Of a stretch of 64,000 nucleotides of DNA, positions 10,891 to 23,526 are shown piece after piece (position 1 is the first letter of the stretch; the number at the start of each line of letters is the position of its first letter). The stretch is from NCBI RefSeq assembly GCF_048544455.1, contig NC_133532.1:80803156-80867155 (forward strand), read 5' to 3'. This DNA comes from Silene latifolia. Taxonomy: Eukaryota > Streptophyta > Magnoliopsida > Caryophyllales > Caryophyllaceae. The notes under the pieces were generated by a model. The model was not told the origin of the DNA. It saw only the letters and a program-made list of their open reading frames with translations, and did not search any database. A program made the translations under genes and the position numbers.

Positions 10891-12974
10891 CAAACTAGCC
10901 CACCTTGGACACAAATAGCAGAGCCAATCCCCTCATCAGCAACCTCTTCTTCTTCATCTCCATCCCCTTCAACATCACTATTTTTCCCTTTAGATGGAGG
11001 AGAGTCCACCTCCTCATCGATGCAACTTACAAAGCTCGGGATACGTGGTATTGAGATCACCAATTCCCGATCGGGATTCCAAAAAGGCCCGACTTGAGCA
11101 GGCTCTTTCATAGCATCCACACGACCCTTGCCAAAGAAATACAGGGCGGCATCTTTATACCTAGCCCGAACCTCGTCCCTCTCCACACCAATTCTTCATT
11201 TACCTTTAATCGCTCCGCATAGCCTTTGTTTTTCACCTTCAACTTCCCCGGGCAATATCAAACTTGGCCTCGAAGAGCTTTCAAAGCATCCCGAGCAGAT
11301 TTCACTTAGCAGACTCCACCAAAGAACCGAGCCTTCCCCGCCTCATTATCCTCCTTCAACGAATGATTCTCGACCTTGGACACCTCCAAATCGCTTTAAA
11401 CTTGTCAAAGATCTTTTTTCAAGATTTGTACCTCCCAATCCAAGGTATTTTTTAGACCATGAACTGATTCCAGTTGACAGCACTCCTCAAAGACATCATT
11501 AACATTCTAAAAACAAAAGAAAATGCCCATCTAAGCCACAAAAAAAAAAAAAAAAACACACAAAAACCCACAACGAACAAAGACAAAAATATATACCTCC
11601 CGAAGCATGGTAACCAGGTTGGCAAGATAATCCCCGGAACGATACATAGCGGCCAAAGCACGAGCGTAAGCCTCCTCCGCTCGATACTTGAAATAAGGAT
11701 CATCAACCACAAAAGCCCGAGCCTCGAATTTGATCCTTAGCAACCGGACCTCATCCATACGAGCCCTGACTCCCCTGACCTCATGAACTCCTCCCAAAGG
11801 CTCATCCACTCTCTTCCTCTTCTCAGACGATCACTTCCATCCACAACCTTTTCAGCGATACCAACCGAGCTCCCCGCACATTCCCGAATTTGAACAAAGA
11901 CTATCACTCCCCGTTGCCTCACCGCTCTTTGACTTCTCCCCCCCTGTAATTTGAGAAACCCCGCCTTCACCAAAGACAGACCAAAACTAGCAATCTGGCG
12001 AAGCCCCGGTAGCCGCACGACGAGTTTCTAAAATCAGCAATAAAAGCATGGATCCAATACAGGAAAACAGAATAACAAAACAAGCAAAAGAACTTACTCC
12101 CTGATGAAGATGCCCCTGGAACCTTAGTGCTCTTCACGGGCTTATAAGTACTCAACTTAGCCTTCTTAAAACGAGGCATAGCAACTTGCCCCTGCATCGC
12201 CGCTATCCCAAATGTCGGTGACCCCCTCAAGATCGTGGATTATTCACCCAATCATTTACTAAAAGAAAACATGGGCAAAGTAAGCAAACTCTCCAAAAAT
12301 ACTATTACCAAAGCAAAAATTATGCAGAAAAGAAAGATTACCTCCTTCAACAAATGGATAATTGAGATAGTCCAGTCGGGGGCAATTGAATCGGCCTTGA
12401 TAAACATATAAGTTTGAGCCCACCTTTATCATCCCCCAATCAAAATTGGTGATCGGGTGAGCCATCTTTGACCGACCAAAATTGAACCTCCCGGAGAATG
12501 ACTCTTCAGATGATAAACATTCTTAAAATCATCCAGAGTAATAACCAACTTATGCTTAGAACATAAATGCTCAATAGAATGGACAATCTTCCAAACCATT
12601 GGCATGAGTTGAAACGGAGGAACCCTAATAGCCCTAACCACCTCAAATTATAAAAGGAGAAAGGGGAAGTTGACCACCACCCCGAAAGCCCACTCAAAAA
12701 TACAAACCAACCCGGCTACTCCAATTAGCCCTGATAGGACCATTCTCAGGAATCCAAACCTCAACCCCATGAGGAATGAGACCCCTGCCCTTGATATAAT
12801 GCTCAAAAGCAGGTTTCAGTTGATTAGCCTCATGGAAAGAGACTGCTAAAGCCTTATTAGGAGAATACTCAACCCCCTTATAAGACATGGACAGAATCTC
12901 GGAGGAGGAACAACCTCCACCACGTCATCCTCGGGGAATGACTTCGGGGACCCCCTCAACCTCATTGAAGCCAT
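10890..12974 (-). pseudogene. Antisense extra gene of element H (transposase_28-like), intron-containing
   Basis: An antisense reading frame runs from an ATG near 12974 (MASMRLRGSPKSFPEDD) through segments such as LIPHGVEVWIPENGP and VPPFQLMPMVWKIVHSIEHL to an acidic tail near 10890-11000 (VEGDGDEEEEVADEG). The central part resembles the 'putative gypsy type transposon' domain (transposase_28) known as an antisense extra ORF in Tat elements such as Grande. Three GT-AG gaps (12341-12259, 12097-12028, 11596-11507; 83, 70 and 90 bp) interrupt the coding pieces and look like spliceosomal introns. A TATA box and CT-rich leader precede the ATG. At least one frameshift is present near 12230 and another near 12890, so this copy is probably dead. 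Its role is unknown. Confidence 0.65.
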
Positions 12975-13151
12975 TTCAACTTCAACGGAACTTTTTCAAC
13001 CTCGGCAGAGGCTTTTGAAGTCTTTTCCTTCTCCCGCCACCATATATTATTTTTTTCTAAAAGATGAAATTTTGCAAAGGAAGAATTTTTTAGAAAGAGA
13101 AAGAAGAAAGTTAGAGATTGGAATGTGAAGACATACACGAAACAAACAAGA

Positions 13152-13160
13152 TATTTATAG
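13152..13160 (-). promoter_or_regulatory. Candidate TATA box of the antisense gene in H
   Basis: The minus strand reads GGCTATAAATATCTTG, a consensus TATA box about 180 bp upstream of the antisense ATG. The expected leader (about 13125 to 12975) is rich in CT, for example TTTCTTCTTTCTCTTTC, as in ordinary plant mRNA leaders. Confidence 0.5.
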
Positions 13161-13373
13161 CCGCAAAAACCATAACGGCTAGGAAAGCAAGTGGTTAAGA
13201 TCAATCATGACTCTCCTAGGGTTTTGTGAACCTACCCTATTTATGGCAAGTAACCGTTACAAGAAGTTGAAGCAAACTCAAATTCTGAATCCGATAGAAA
13301 GTCCCCGCACAAATCACTTGCTCAATCTTTAAATTTTTATCTCCTCATTCCTGGCCAGACCCATTAAAGGAAT

Positions 13374-13391
13374 AAGAAGATAAGGGGCAAT
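13374..13391 (+). other. Polypurine tract of element H
   Basis: The purine-rich stretch AGAAGATAAGGGGCAATT abuts the 3' LTR. It is the expected primer site for plus-strand DNA synthesis. Confidence 0.7.
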
Positions 13392-14092
13392 TGTTGGGCC
13401 CTAAATTATCCCCGCCTAACCCGATATAGGCCAGGCAACAGCCAAAGACAACTTCCAGGCTCTAGAGATCTAAAACCAGGCATTACTCCAAGATTGACAG
13501 CACTAAGCGAGTTGATTAAAGACAAAGCGAGAAATAACCAAAGAACTTTAAAAGATAAAGCACCAGGCCATTGCAGGCAACAAACAAGCAGTCTCATATG
13601 TTCCCTACAAAAAGGAAGACCAATTCCGGAAGGCAAAAATATAGGGAGCAATCAAAGCAACGGCTAAGAAAGAAGCAACCATCTCCTCCGGTAAATAGGG
13701 ACATTCCCTATTTACCAGGAAAACCTAAACGGCACAAAGGGATTGAAAGCAACCACCTATAAATAGAAAGTGGGGGAAGACAAGAAGGATTATCTGAGAT
13801 ACCATCACTTTTACTCATATACTTTGTATTCTTAAGCAATATATTCGCTCTCACGCCCGATACAACAATACTCAAAAAATATCCAAAATCATAGTAACAA
13901 TCACTCCTGGCTTGGTGCCCGTGGTTTTTTCCCTTATTCCCAGGGTTTTTCCACGTATAAAATCCTTGTGTCATTATTTATTAGTCTGTTTTACATTTAA
14001 TTACACCAATCGTGCAAGTTATTCGAGTTAGATCACCCTACATATAAATCCCTGGCAGACGCTCTAGATCACGTAAAAATCCCGCTAAAACA
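13392..14092 (+). repeat. 3' LTR of element H
   Basis: This 701-bp copy of 4143-4844 has the same TGTTGGGCCC start and CTAAAACA end, with a few indels between the copies. It is followed by agtaag, the duplicated target. Confidence 0.9.
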
Positions 14093-14965
14093 AGTAAGCA
14101 AATGAACCGTCCGAGGCTCCCGGCAAAAATGCGGCTCCCAGCTTATCAAACCTAGCATTCATGGCTTCCAGCTGAGCCACAACTTGCTTATCGACTGCAT
14201 GAACTGTTCTAATACCATCCCTCGGGTTTCCATACTCAGCACAGTGGGTCGCCATCTCTTCAATAAGAGCCCATCCCTTATCATCGTCGGTGTTCTTTTG
14301 AAATCTTCCGTTGGATGATGCATCAAGTATGGCTATGTGATCATCGTATAGCCCATTGTAGAACTGATTGGACAAGAACCACGGATCAAAACCATGGTGA
14401 GGAATAGACCTCACCAATCTCTTGAAACGGCACCAAGCTTCATAGAAAGTTTCATCGGTGCCTGTTTGAAACTTGTAATTTTTGCCCTCAGCTGATTAGT
14501 GTGCTGCGGAGGGAAGTATCTCTTATAAAAAGCAAGAGCAAGGGTCTCCCAGTCTGTGACCCCCGGGGCCGTGCGGTCCAAATCAGTCAGCCATTCCCTG
14601 GCTGAGTCAGTCAAAGAAAAAGGAAACAGAACCTCCTTAATCTTGTCTTGAGTTACGCCCTTTGTGGCGGGGATAGTAGAACAGTAGTCCGTAAAGACCT
14701 CCATATGCTTCCTCGGGTCTTCACCTGCCACACCTCTAAAGAGATTTCTCTCCACCAGATTGATATAGGAAGGACGGATGTCAAATGTATTCCCATCCTT
14801 GGTCTGGAGATTGAAACCCTTTGGAATTGATGATGCTTTTGGCTCCGAATGACTAGCAATATTCGGCATCTTTACTGGTTGATTTACATAACTGAAAGTG
14901 TCTTCTTCAAAAGATATATTTTCTGTAAAAAGGAAATGCTGAAGTTTGGGTTCGAAAGTACTCAA
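14093..14965 (-). pseudogene. Athila-type element A: gag N-terminal part
   Basis: This is the upstream half of A's gag, cut by element H at 14092. The minus-strand frames carry the Athila gag core: LVERNLFRGVAGEDPRKHME, IKEVLFPFSLTDSAREWL and LALAFYKRYFPPQHT at 14500-14790, then FLSNQFYNGLYDDH near 14360. Each block has a counterpart in element B gag (for example VLFPFSLIGSAKQWL). A frameshift near 14411-14440 separates the two frames. Coding continues at 4142 on the other side of H. Confidence 0.85.
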
Positions 14966-15139
14966 GTATTCCTTTTGTGATTCTCTTTGCGGAAACGGCT
15001 CGAATCACCAAACTAACTCAAACCTGTCTGGCCTGGGCATACACAACACTGAAAGAAAATAAATAAGAACTGCCTCAAGGAATAAAAATTCCCTGAGACG
15101 GATAAAAAAAAAGAAACAAAGACATATAGGGCAATTGCC

Positions 15140-15157
15140 TCCCCGGCAACGGCGCCA
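15140..15157 (-). other. Primer-binding site of element A (tRNA-Asp type)
   Basis: The minus strand reads TGGCGCCGTTGCCGGGGA, the classical Athila-type site complementary to the 3' end of tRNA-Asp. It lies five bases inside the LTR end at 15163. Confidence 0.85.
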
Positions 15158-16112
15158 AAATTTGACAGGGCTGTCGTGTACCTATCGAAAATAACTAACT
15201 AAACTAACTATATAGCTAGGGAAGTCAGGTCGATCTCCTCAGGGAGGCAAGATATCTGTAAGATTCCGTCTATTTGGTCACAAATGGGGTGGTTTGTAAT
15301 TTGATTTCCTAAACTAAAAGCTTTAAGGCAAGAGAAATAAGGAAAGAGCAATTAAGGCAGAAAATAGAAATAAACTATCAATAGAGAGGAGACATGTCAG
15401 GATTTCGGTTCACTACGGTAGTCCAGTGACTCAACTATAAACAACTTAGATAAATTACTGCGAGACGGATATAAAAAGGTCCTTTCGGTCCACTTTCTAC
15501 CCTAGACTCCCACTAACTTAACTTCCGTCCTCGTCAGGGTAGTCTACTGTTCATAGCAGGTCTATTTAGTCCAATCTTCCGGTCCAGGATTAAATTTAAC
15601 CAGATTAAAAAGGTAACTCAGAAGCGTGCACTCAACTAAGTCGGTAAATATAGTTATATTGCTATGGAGACAGAGTCTCACAAATAATTCATCTAACCTA
15701 TTCACTACATCGTCACATTTCTACCGTAGATTCCCTAATCCTAACATGAAACAGATTAGCTACTCATGCTATCAGTATCGTCAAAACTAATAACGATGAA
15801 TAAACTAATATTAAACATGATGAGACAATAATAAAATTGCATAAAAGGTAATTAGGGCAGAAAATTAAATGAAGTAAAACAAACAATTAAAATAAATGAA
15901 AGAGAGATTAATATTAAAAAGGGGGAAAGAGATTACAATCGCAAGAATCCGGCGTAAAGAACAAACAAATCCGAGTGAGAAAATCCGAAAGCAAAAGTTA
16001 TAATGGAAGTAAGAAAAGTAACGCAGTCTTTTACTATGAAGATGAATGATAAGATAAAACTTGGATAATGAATAGAAAAATGATTCAATCCTAATGACCT
16101 AGTTATGCTGCG

Positions 16113-16120
16113 TTTAAATA
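16113..16120 (-). promoter_or_regulatory. LTR TATA-like box of element A
   Basis: The minus strand reads CTATTTAAACG. It lies 60-250 bp downstream (in transcription direction) of the palindrome array, the usual place for a core promoter behind enhancer repeats. Confidence 0.45.
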
Positions 16121-16178
16121 GAAAATTAACTAAGTCTCATAACTAAAACGAGTTCACGGGCCCACGACAGCCAAAACC

Positions 16179-16367
16179 ACTCAATCGAGTAGTCTGAAAC
16201 CACTCGATCGAGCATTTCTCCAGATAATCTACTCGATCGAGTAGAATTGTTACTCGATCGAGTAACCTCTAATTCCAGCGCTTCTTGATCGAGCATAATA
16301 CTACTCGATCGACCAACCAATGCCATAGAAACCACTCGATCGAGTGATAAAACAGCTCGATCGAGTA
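16179..16367. repeat. ACTCGATCGAGT palindrome array in U3 of element A
   Basis: Eight copies of ACTCGATCGAGT or close variants lie in 190 bp, separated by unrelated spacers. The first is ACTCAATCGAGT and one is TTGATCGAGC. They are in U3, directly upstream of the TATA-like box on the minus strand. The same motif array is inside gag of this element (3301-3590). Confidence 0.9.
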
Positions 16368-16648
16368 TTCTTCTTCCAAAACAGCTCAAACTCGTGACCG
16401 ACTGCCTCGTAGACTGTTCCTTTACGCATCCCAATGCAAGATCTCACTCTGGAAAATCCCGTCTCCTCAAAATGCACGCAAAAAGGACAAAAATGGTACG
16501 ATTCCACTACTTTTACGTTCATTCCTACAAAACGGACAAAACGAACCAAAGTAGCCAATTCGGGGCAAAAGGCAATATAGACAGTACGAAAGTACATAGA
16601 AATACGTGCTAAAATAGGCTAAAAAGATTATACAAAATTCATGTATCA

Positions 16649-18267
16649 CTAGCATCGGAATACCCTTCTAAGACCGAAGGAAATCCGACATAGTTAAAAT
16701 CATAATCTACGGTTTGCTTCAAGTATCTCAATACACGTTTTACCGCAACCCAATGTTCAAGACTAGGATTACTTGTGTATCTACTCAACTTGCTAACGGC
16801 AAAGGCGATATCCGGTCTTGTGCTTGTCATGGCATACATCAAACACCCAATCACTTGAGAGTACTCAAGTTGTGAAATAGCTTCACCTTTATTAGGCATA
16901 AGCTTAACACTAGAATCCATCGGAGTGTTAACCGGAGAACAATTTTCATGATTAAACTTCTTTAACACTTTCTCAATGTAATGAGATTGTGTCAAAGAGA
17001 ATCCCTTGTTCTCACGCTTGATCTTTATACCAAGTATCACATCCGCCTCACCCATATCTTTCATGGCAAAACTTGATGACAAAAAGGCCTTAGTAAGGGC
17101 TACTTGATTTTGGTCGGTACCAAAGATCAACATGTCATCAACATATAGACAAATAATGACTCCATTACCGTTGTCATCAAATTTGCTATACACACATTTA
17201 TCCGACTGATTGAGTCTATACCCATTAGATAAAACAATCTCATCAAACTTGTGATGCGATTGTTTAGGAGCTTGTTTAAGTCCATACAATGATTTAATTA
17301 ATTTACAAACCTTATGCTCATTACCGGGCATAATAAATCCTTCCGGTTGTTTCATATACACCTCCTCTTTAAGCTCACCATTCAAGAACGCTGTCTTGAC
17401 ATCCATTTGATGGATCACTAGATTATTAATTGCAGCAAGTGCAATCAACAACCTAATAGTAGTGATGCGAGCTACGGGAGCATAGGTATCGAAATAATCA
17501 ATCCCTTCCTTTTGTCTAAAGCCTTGGATAACCAACCTAGCTTTAAACTTGTCGATAGAACCATAAACTTTCATCTTCTTTTTGAAGATCCACTTGCAAC
17601 CTAATGGTTTACAACCACGAGGTAAATCCGCAAGCACCCAAGTGTTATTGCCCATTATGGAATCCATTTCATCATTCACCGCCTCTTTCCAAAAATAAGA
17701 GTCATGAGACCTCATTGCCTCATCAAATGTCTTAGGGTCCTCATCAATGTGAAAACAATATGGATAATAATTTTCACATCCATCCCTTGAACCTTCAACC
17801 AAATAGGTATGAAAATCGGGACCAAAGGATTTAGCAATCCTTTTTCTCTTACTCCTACGAATTTCAGGTGTTGCTTTTTGAGTTGTGACATTGTCACTTC
17901 CCTCAACAGCTCCACTAGAACTAGGTACTAGATCCTTTGGCTTCGGCATTGATGAGAAACGACTCTCATCAAATATCGCATCCCTTGACTCAATTACGGT
18001 GTGAACCGAAACAGAATCATTAAGTTCAATTACATAGAACCTATAAGCCTTTGAATGCGCATCATATCCAATGAATATGCAATTGATGCCCCTTTCCCCC
18101 AAGGTTTTAATCTTGGGATCGGATAGTCTTACAACAACCCGACAACCCTAAACTCGAAGATAATTCAAGCTAGGTTTCTTTTTGTACCAAAGTTCATACG
18201 GAGTGTCTTTATTCCTTTTGTTAGAAATCCTATTTAATAAATAGCAAGCCGTCAACATGGCTTCACC
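16649..18267 (-). pseudogene. Copia element D: integrase end and reverse transcriptase, truncated
   Basis: A 487-codon frame carries copia RT: WVLADLPRGCKPLGCKWIF, YAPVARITTIRLLIALAA, QMDVKTAFLNGELKEEVYMK and the catalytic ICLYVDDMLIFG. It ends with GYSDAS, where the RNase H should continue (normally GYSDADWAG), because element A inserted at 16648. Two stops upstream (near 18150 and 18268) both fall where tryptophan is conserved, so each looks like a TGG to TAG/TGA change. Confidence 0.9.
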
Positions 18268-18956
18268 TCAAAATCCGTCACTCAAACCCGAGTAAGACAA
18301 CATGAAATTAACCATTTCTTTTAGGACTCTATTTTTCCTTTCCGCTACACCATTTAATTGTGGTGTATAGGGAGGAGTTACTTCATGAATGATACCACTT
18401 GACTCAAAATACAATGGGTCATAATATTCACCACCTCTATCGGAACGCAACCTTTTAATCAAAACCGATTGTTGCAATTCCACTTCATTTTTAAAGACCT
18501 TAAACTTGTCAATTGCCTCATCTTTAGTGTGAAGTAAATATATGTAACAAAACCGACTAAAATCATCAATAAAAGTCACTACATATTTTTTACCACCTAA
18601 AGACGGATAATTGCGAAAATCACATAAATCACTATGAATAAGTTCAAGCACATGTGAGATCCTAGACACATTACCAAAAGATTGCCTTGTGATTTTTGTC
18701 AACATACAAGTATTACACTTATTAATGTTTATGTTAAATGATGAAATTAAACCATCTTTAGACATATTTCCAATCTTTTATAATGTACATGTCCTAATCT
18801 CACATGCCAAAGATATGAAGTATCATTCATAGAGGAAGCAATAAATATGGAACTTTCATTTGGAACAACATTCAACATAAACATTCCATTACAATAATAA
18901 CCAAATCCAATAAATACACCATGTTTAGATAAAACATACTTATTAGATTCATACAC
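18268..18956 (-). pseudogene. Copia element D: GAG-pre-integrase and integrase core
   Basis: The pre-integrase zinc motif region reads LWHVRLGHVHYKRLE near 18770-18810. The integrase core follows with HSDLCDF, FIDDFSRFCYIYLL, LRSDRGGEY and GVAERKNRVLKEMV (18300-18660), so the D, D and E catalytic residues are all visible. A frame break separates the two parts near 18750. Confidence 0.9.
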
Positions 18957-19005
18957 TTGTTTATAACCAAGTTTACTTAAACAACTACCGGATACAAGGT
19001 TCTTT

Positions 19006-20138
19006 CTAATTCCGGGTACATGTTACATTATTTAATTTTACAACATTTCCGGAACTAAATTCCAACACCACCATGCCACGACCAACAATAAAAGCGGTAG
19101 ACTCGTTGCCTATAAATAGAACGGATCCATCCTTCATTAGTTCATAATCCTTGAACCAATGTCGATCCTTGCAAACATGATTGGTTGCACCCGAGTCTAT
19201 CCACCATGCCACTACATCATCCTGCACATAAAATGCCTTAGAAATTAATGGTACATAATTCACAACCGAATTAAAACCAATGTCTAGAATCTGACCTTGA
19301 TTAGTGGGTGGACCTTGGTCATTAGACCCTTGTCCTCCTTGGCTAGTACTTGCACCCTTTTTCTTTTTGTGCTTTCCAACCTTGCAATTTGCTTTCAAAT
19401 GCCCGGTCTTTCCACAAATCCAACAAGCACCTTTCGGTGTCTTGTTAGACTCATCATTGGTGTTGTTAAAAGGGCGTTTCTTCCCCTTAAATTTGTTCTT
19501 GAAACCCTCTCCCTTTTCCATCATATTTACGGAAGAGGATCCCATAACATCTTTACCTTTACCCTTGCCACTATCTTGCACCCTTAGAGATTCCTCTATG
19601 CGCAAATGGCTACCGAGTTGAACAAGAGTCAACTCTTCCTTTTTATGTTTAAGCATATGTTTAAAATCCTTCCATGAAGGAGGCAACTTGTCTATGATAC
19701 TAGAAACCGAGATAGATTCATTCATCTCAATTTTATGTTGTGCAAATTGTCTCAAAATACGGAGCAATTCATTGTATTGTTCCATTACCGGTCTAGAATC
19801 AACCATTTTATAATTCATGAATTTCCAATAAGGAACTTCTTACTAGAAGCATCATCATCCATATATTTAGACTCAAGTTGATCCCATAATTCTTTAGCGG
19901 ACTCAGCATTTTGATAAATGTCAAAAAGAGAGTCGGACATACCATTCAAGATGTGACCGCGACATATGTAGTCATCATTCTCCCACTTGTTTCTCTTTCG
20001 TTGAATTTCCGCAAGAGTTTCATCCCTCACAATCTCCGGCATAGGAGTACTCAACACATACACAACCTTCAAAGCGGTGAGAAGGAAGTGCATCTTCTTT
20101 TGCCAACGACGGAAATCGACATCCTCAAATTTCTCCAA
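19006..20138 (-). pseudogene. Copia element D: gag and aspartic protease
   Basis: Gag starts near 20138 with MEKFEDVDFRRWQKKMHF, typical of the copia gag family, and shifts frame at about 19818. The second frame has a CCHC zinc knuckle (CWICGKTGHLKANC, near 19390-19430) and the protease active site WWIDSGATNHVC near 19190. The order gag, protease, integrase, RT identifies Ty1/copia. The Tork-like lineage is my best guess. Confidence 0.9.
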
Positions 20139-22050
<1,912 letters not shown>

Positions 22051-22178
22051 TTTTTTTTTTTTTTTTTTTTTTTTTTTTGATGACGAGGGGTTGAGCCCTC
22101 CCCCCCCCCCCCGGGTCCATGCATTCCCGCACCACCACATGGACCATGTAAGCGTAGTGTTATAAAACTAATTTTCTT
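22051..22178 (-). mobile_element. Short poly(A)-tailed retroposon (SINE-like)
   Basis: On the minus strand a short body ends in an A28 tail (T28 at 22051-22078). It is bounded by the 13-bp direct repeat atttgaaattatg (22038-22050 and 22179-22191), as expected for target-primed insertion. The body contains a C14 run and an inverted repeat GGTCCATG...CATGGACC. A B-box is not convincing, so a SINE is likely but not proved. Confidence 0.45.
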
Positions 22179-22734
22179 ATTTGAAATTATGGACATTACG
22201 ATATTATTCGAATTTTATTGGTATGATATTTTTCGACTTTATTTTTCAAATTATATATATTATGAACTTAGAATATACTCCGAATAAGCGTAGTGTTATA
22301 AAACTAATTTTCTTATTTGCCATTTTTGCGGTATATTCCATCACAGCTTAAGGAAAGATCATATTGATTGGAATATTTATTTACATTGAGAATATTGTTC
22401 TTGTTACGTTAATATTGTAACCAAATTCTTTCCTAAATTTGTGCCCAAATCAACTTTAAATTAGCAAGATTGGTTTGGTATGTTAAAAATTATACCGAAA
22501 ATATCTCCTAAATTTTTTTTATGTTGATTTGTTAAAATATTATACCGAAAATATCTCCTAAAATTGGGCCCAAATCAACTTAAAATTAGCAAACTTCATG
22601 TTTTTTTTTCATGTTTACGTGATTGCACATCTTTTATATAATTTTTTTTAATTAGAGAGTATGCCACGTGGCATTTAAAGGTGTTGTGACACGTGGCGTA
22701 AGATGAGGTAGCCGGTTGTTGCTTTAGTATAATA
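22179..22734. other. AT-rich spacer with local duplications; possible Helitron 5' end
   Basis: A 34-bp perfect direct repeat begins aagcgtagtgttataaaa at 22150 and 22286. Two copies of TATACCGAAAATATCTCCTA (near 22491 and 22540) sit in an imperfect duplication of about 60-100 bp. The right end (22670-22734), read on the minus strand, resembles a Helitron 5' end (TATTATACTAAAGCAACAA followed by CCACGTG-type inverted repeats). Confidence 0.4.
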
Positions 22735-23526
22735 CTAGTTTTGGTTCCCGTGCAATGCACGGGATATTAGTTTTATGGTATTTTTTAATGCAATTGTAGA
22801 TGATACGTCAATCACCTTTTCGTGTAATCTTCAAAAGGATTTACTAACTCATTTATCTTCTCAATCTTTTGATTATTTAAATTCATATTTTGATAGTAGC
22901 ATAACTACGAAGTTTAATAAATGTTAGTCTCAGTGTATCAACTATATCAATTTTTCAATATATTAGTCTAATGCAAATCCATTATAGTATCATTATGGGC
23001 TATAAGACCTATCTTTAAAGTTTTTAAACGCATGGATAGTAGATTATAATGTACTTTAGCGATTATCCATGTTAATAGAATTTTTTTGGTACAACATGCT
23101 AATAGGATTGAGAACTAATTTTTTCCACTAATTAAAACTGTGATAATCTTTAAATTTTGAATATTATATTCGAGCATGAGGTACTATATCATTCAGCCTT
23201 ATTTTTATGTTTTGTTTCATTTGTAAGTTGTTTTGGATGTTTAGTTGAGAAATCAAATTAAACATCAGACAGATAATTAATGTGTGTTTTATTTTCAGAT
23301 GGTGATTTACTCCAACCCGAATGAAATTACAAGGGGAAACATGGCCTAAACTCCATCTAAGTAAAAATTCGCAAAAATATTACCATATAAAATATTATTT
23401 TAAGTGCTCAGTGGTCAACGAGTCACCGAAACTAAAACTCGTACCATATGTCGTATGCATTCATTTTCAACTTAATATAAAATATTTTAAGCAATCAAAT
23501 CATTAGCATAGCATAGTAACTACCAA
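22735..23526 (-). mobile_element. Helitron 3' end (minus strand), body undefined
   Basis: Read on the minus strand, a perfect hairpin CCCGTGCATTGCACGGG is followed by AACCAAAA and CTAG at 22738-22735, then T in the flank. This is the canonical Helitron 3' structure: hairpin, short spacer, CTAG, host T. The corresponding 5' TC end was not located with confidence, so the right limit is only the start of the next element. Confidence 0.5.

Larger units (their letters stand above)
4143..14092 (+). mobile_element. Complete Tat-lineage Ty3/gypsy retrotransposon H
   Basis: Two LTRs of about 700 bp flank a 9.95-kb element in the order gag, protease, RT, RNase H, second RNase H-like domain, integrase, repeat-rich spacer, antisense ORF, polypurine tract. 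The sequence agtaag occurs immediately outside both LTRs (4137-4142 and 14093-14098), a target-site duplication of 5-6 bp. The insertion splits the gag of element A. A second RNase H and an antisense extra ORF are known features of the plant Tat lineage. All sense coding regions are broken by stops and frameshifts, so the element is not autonomous now. Confidence 0.9.
15163..16648 (-). repeat. 5' LTR of Athila-type element A
   Basis: The boundaries are TG...CA: on the plus strand TGACAGGGCTGTCG at 15163 next to the primer-binding site, and ...CATGTATCA at 16648, where copia coding sequence is interrupted. A TATTTAAA TATA-like box at 16113-16120 puts U3 at about 16120-16648. The partner LTR is outside the window. 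The five bases ctagc at 16649-16653 are the expected target duplication but cannot be checked here. Confidence 0.8.
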
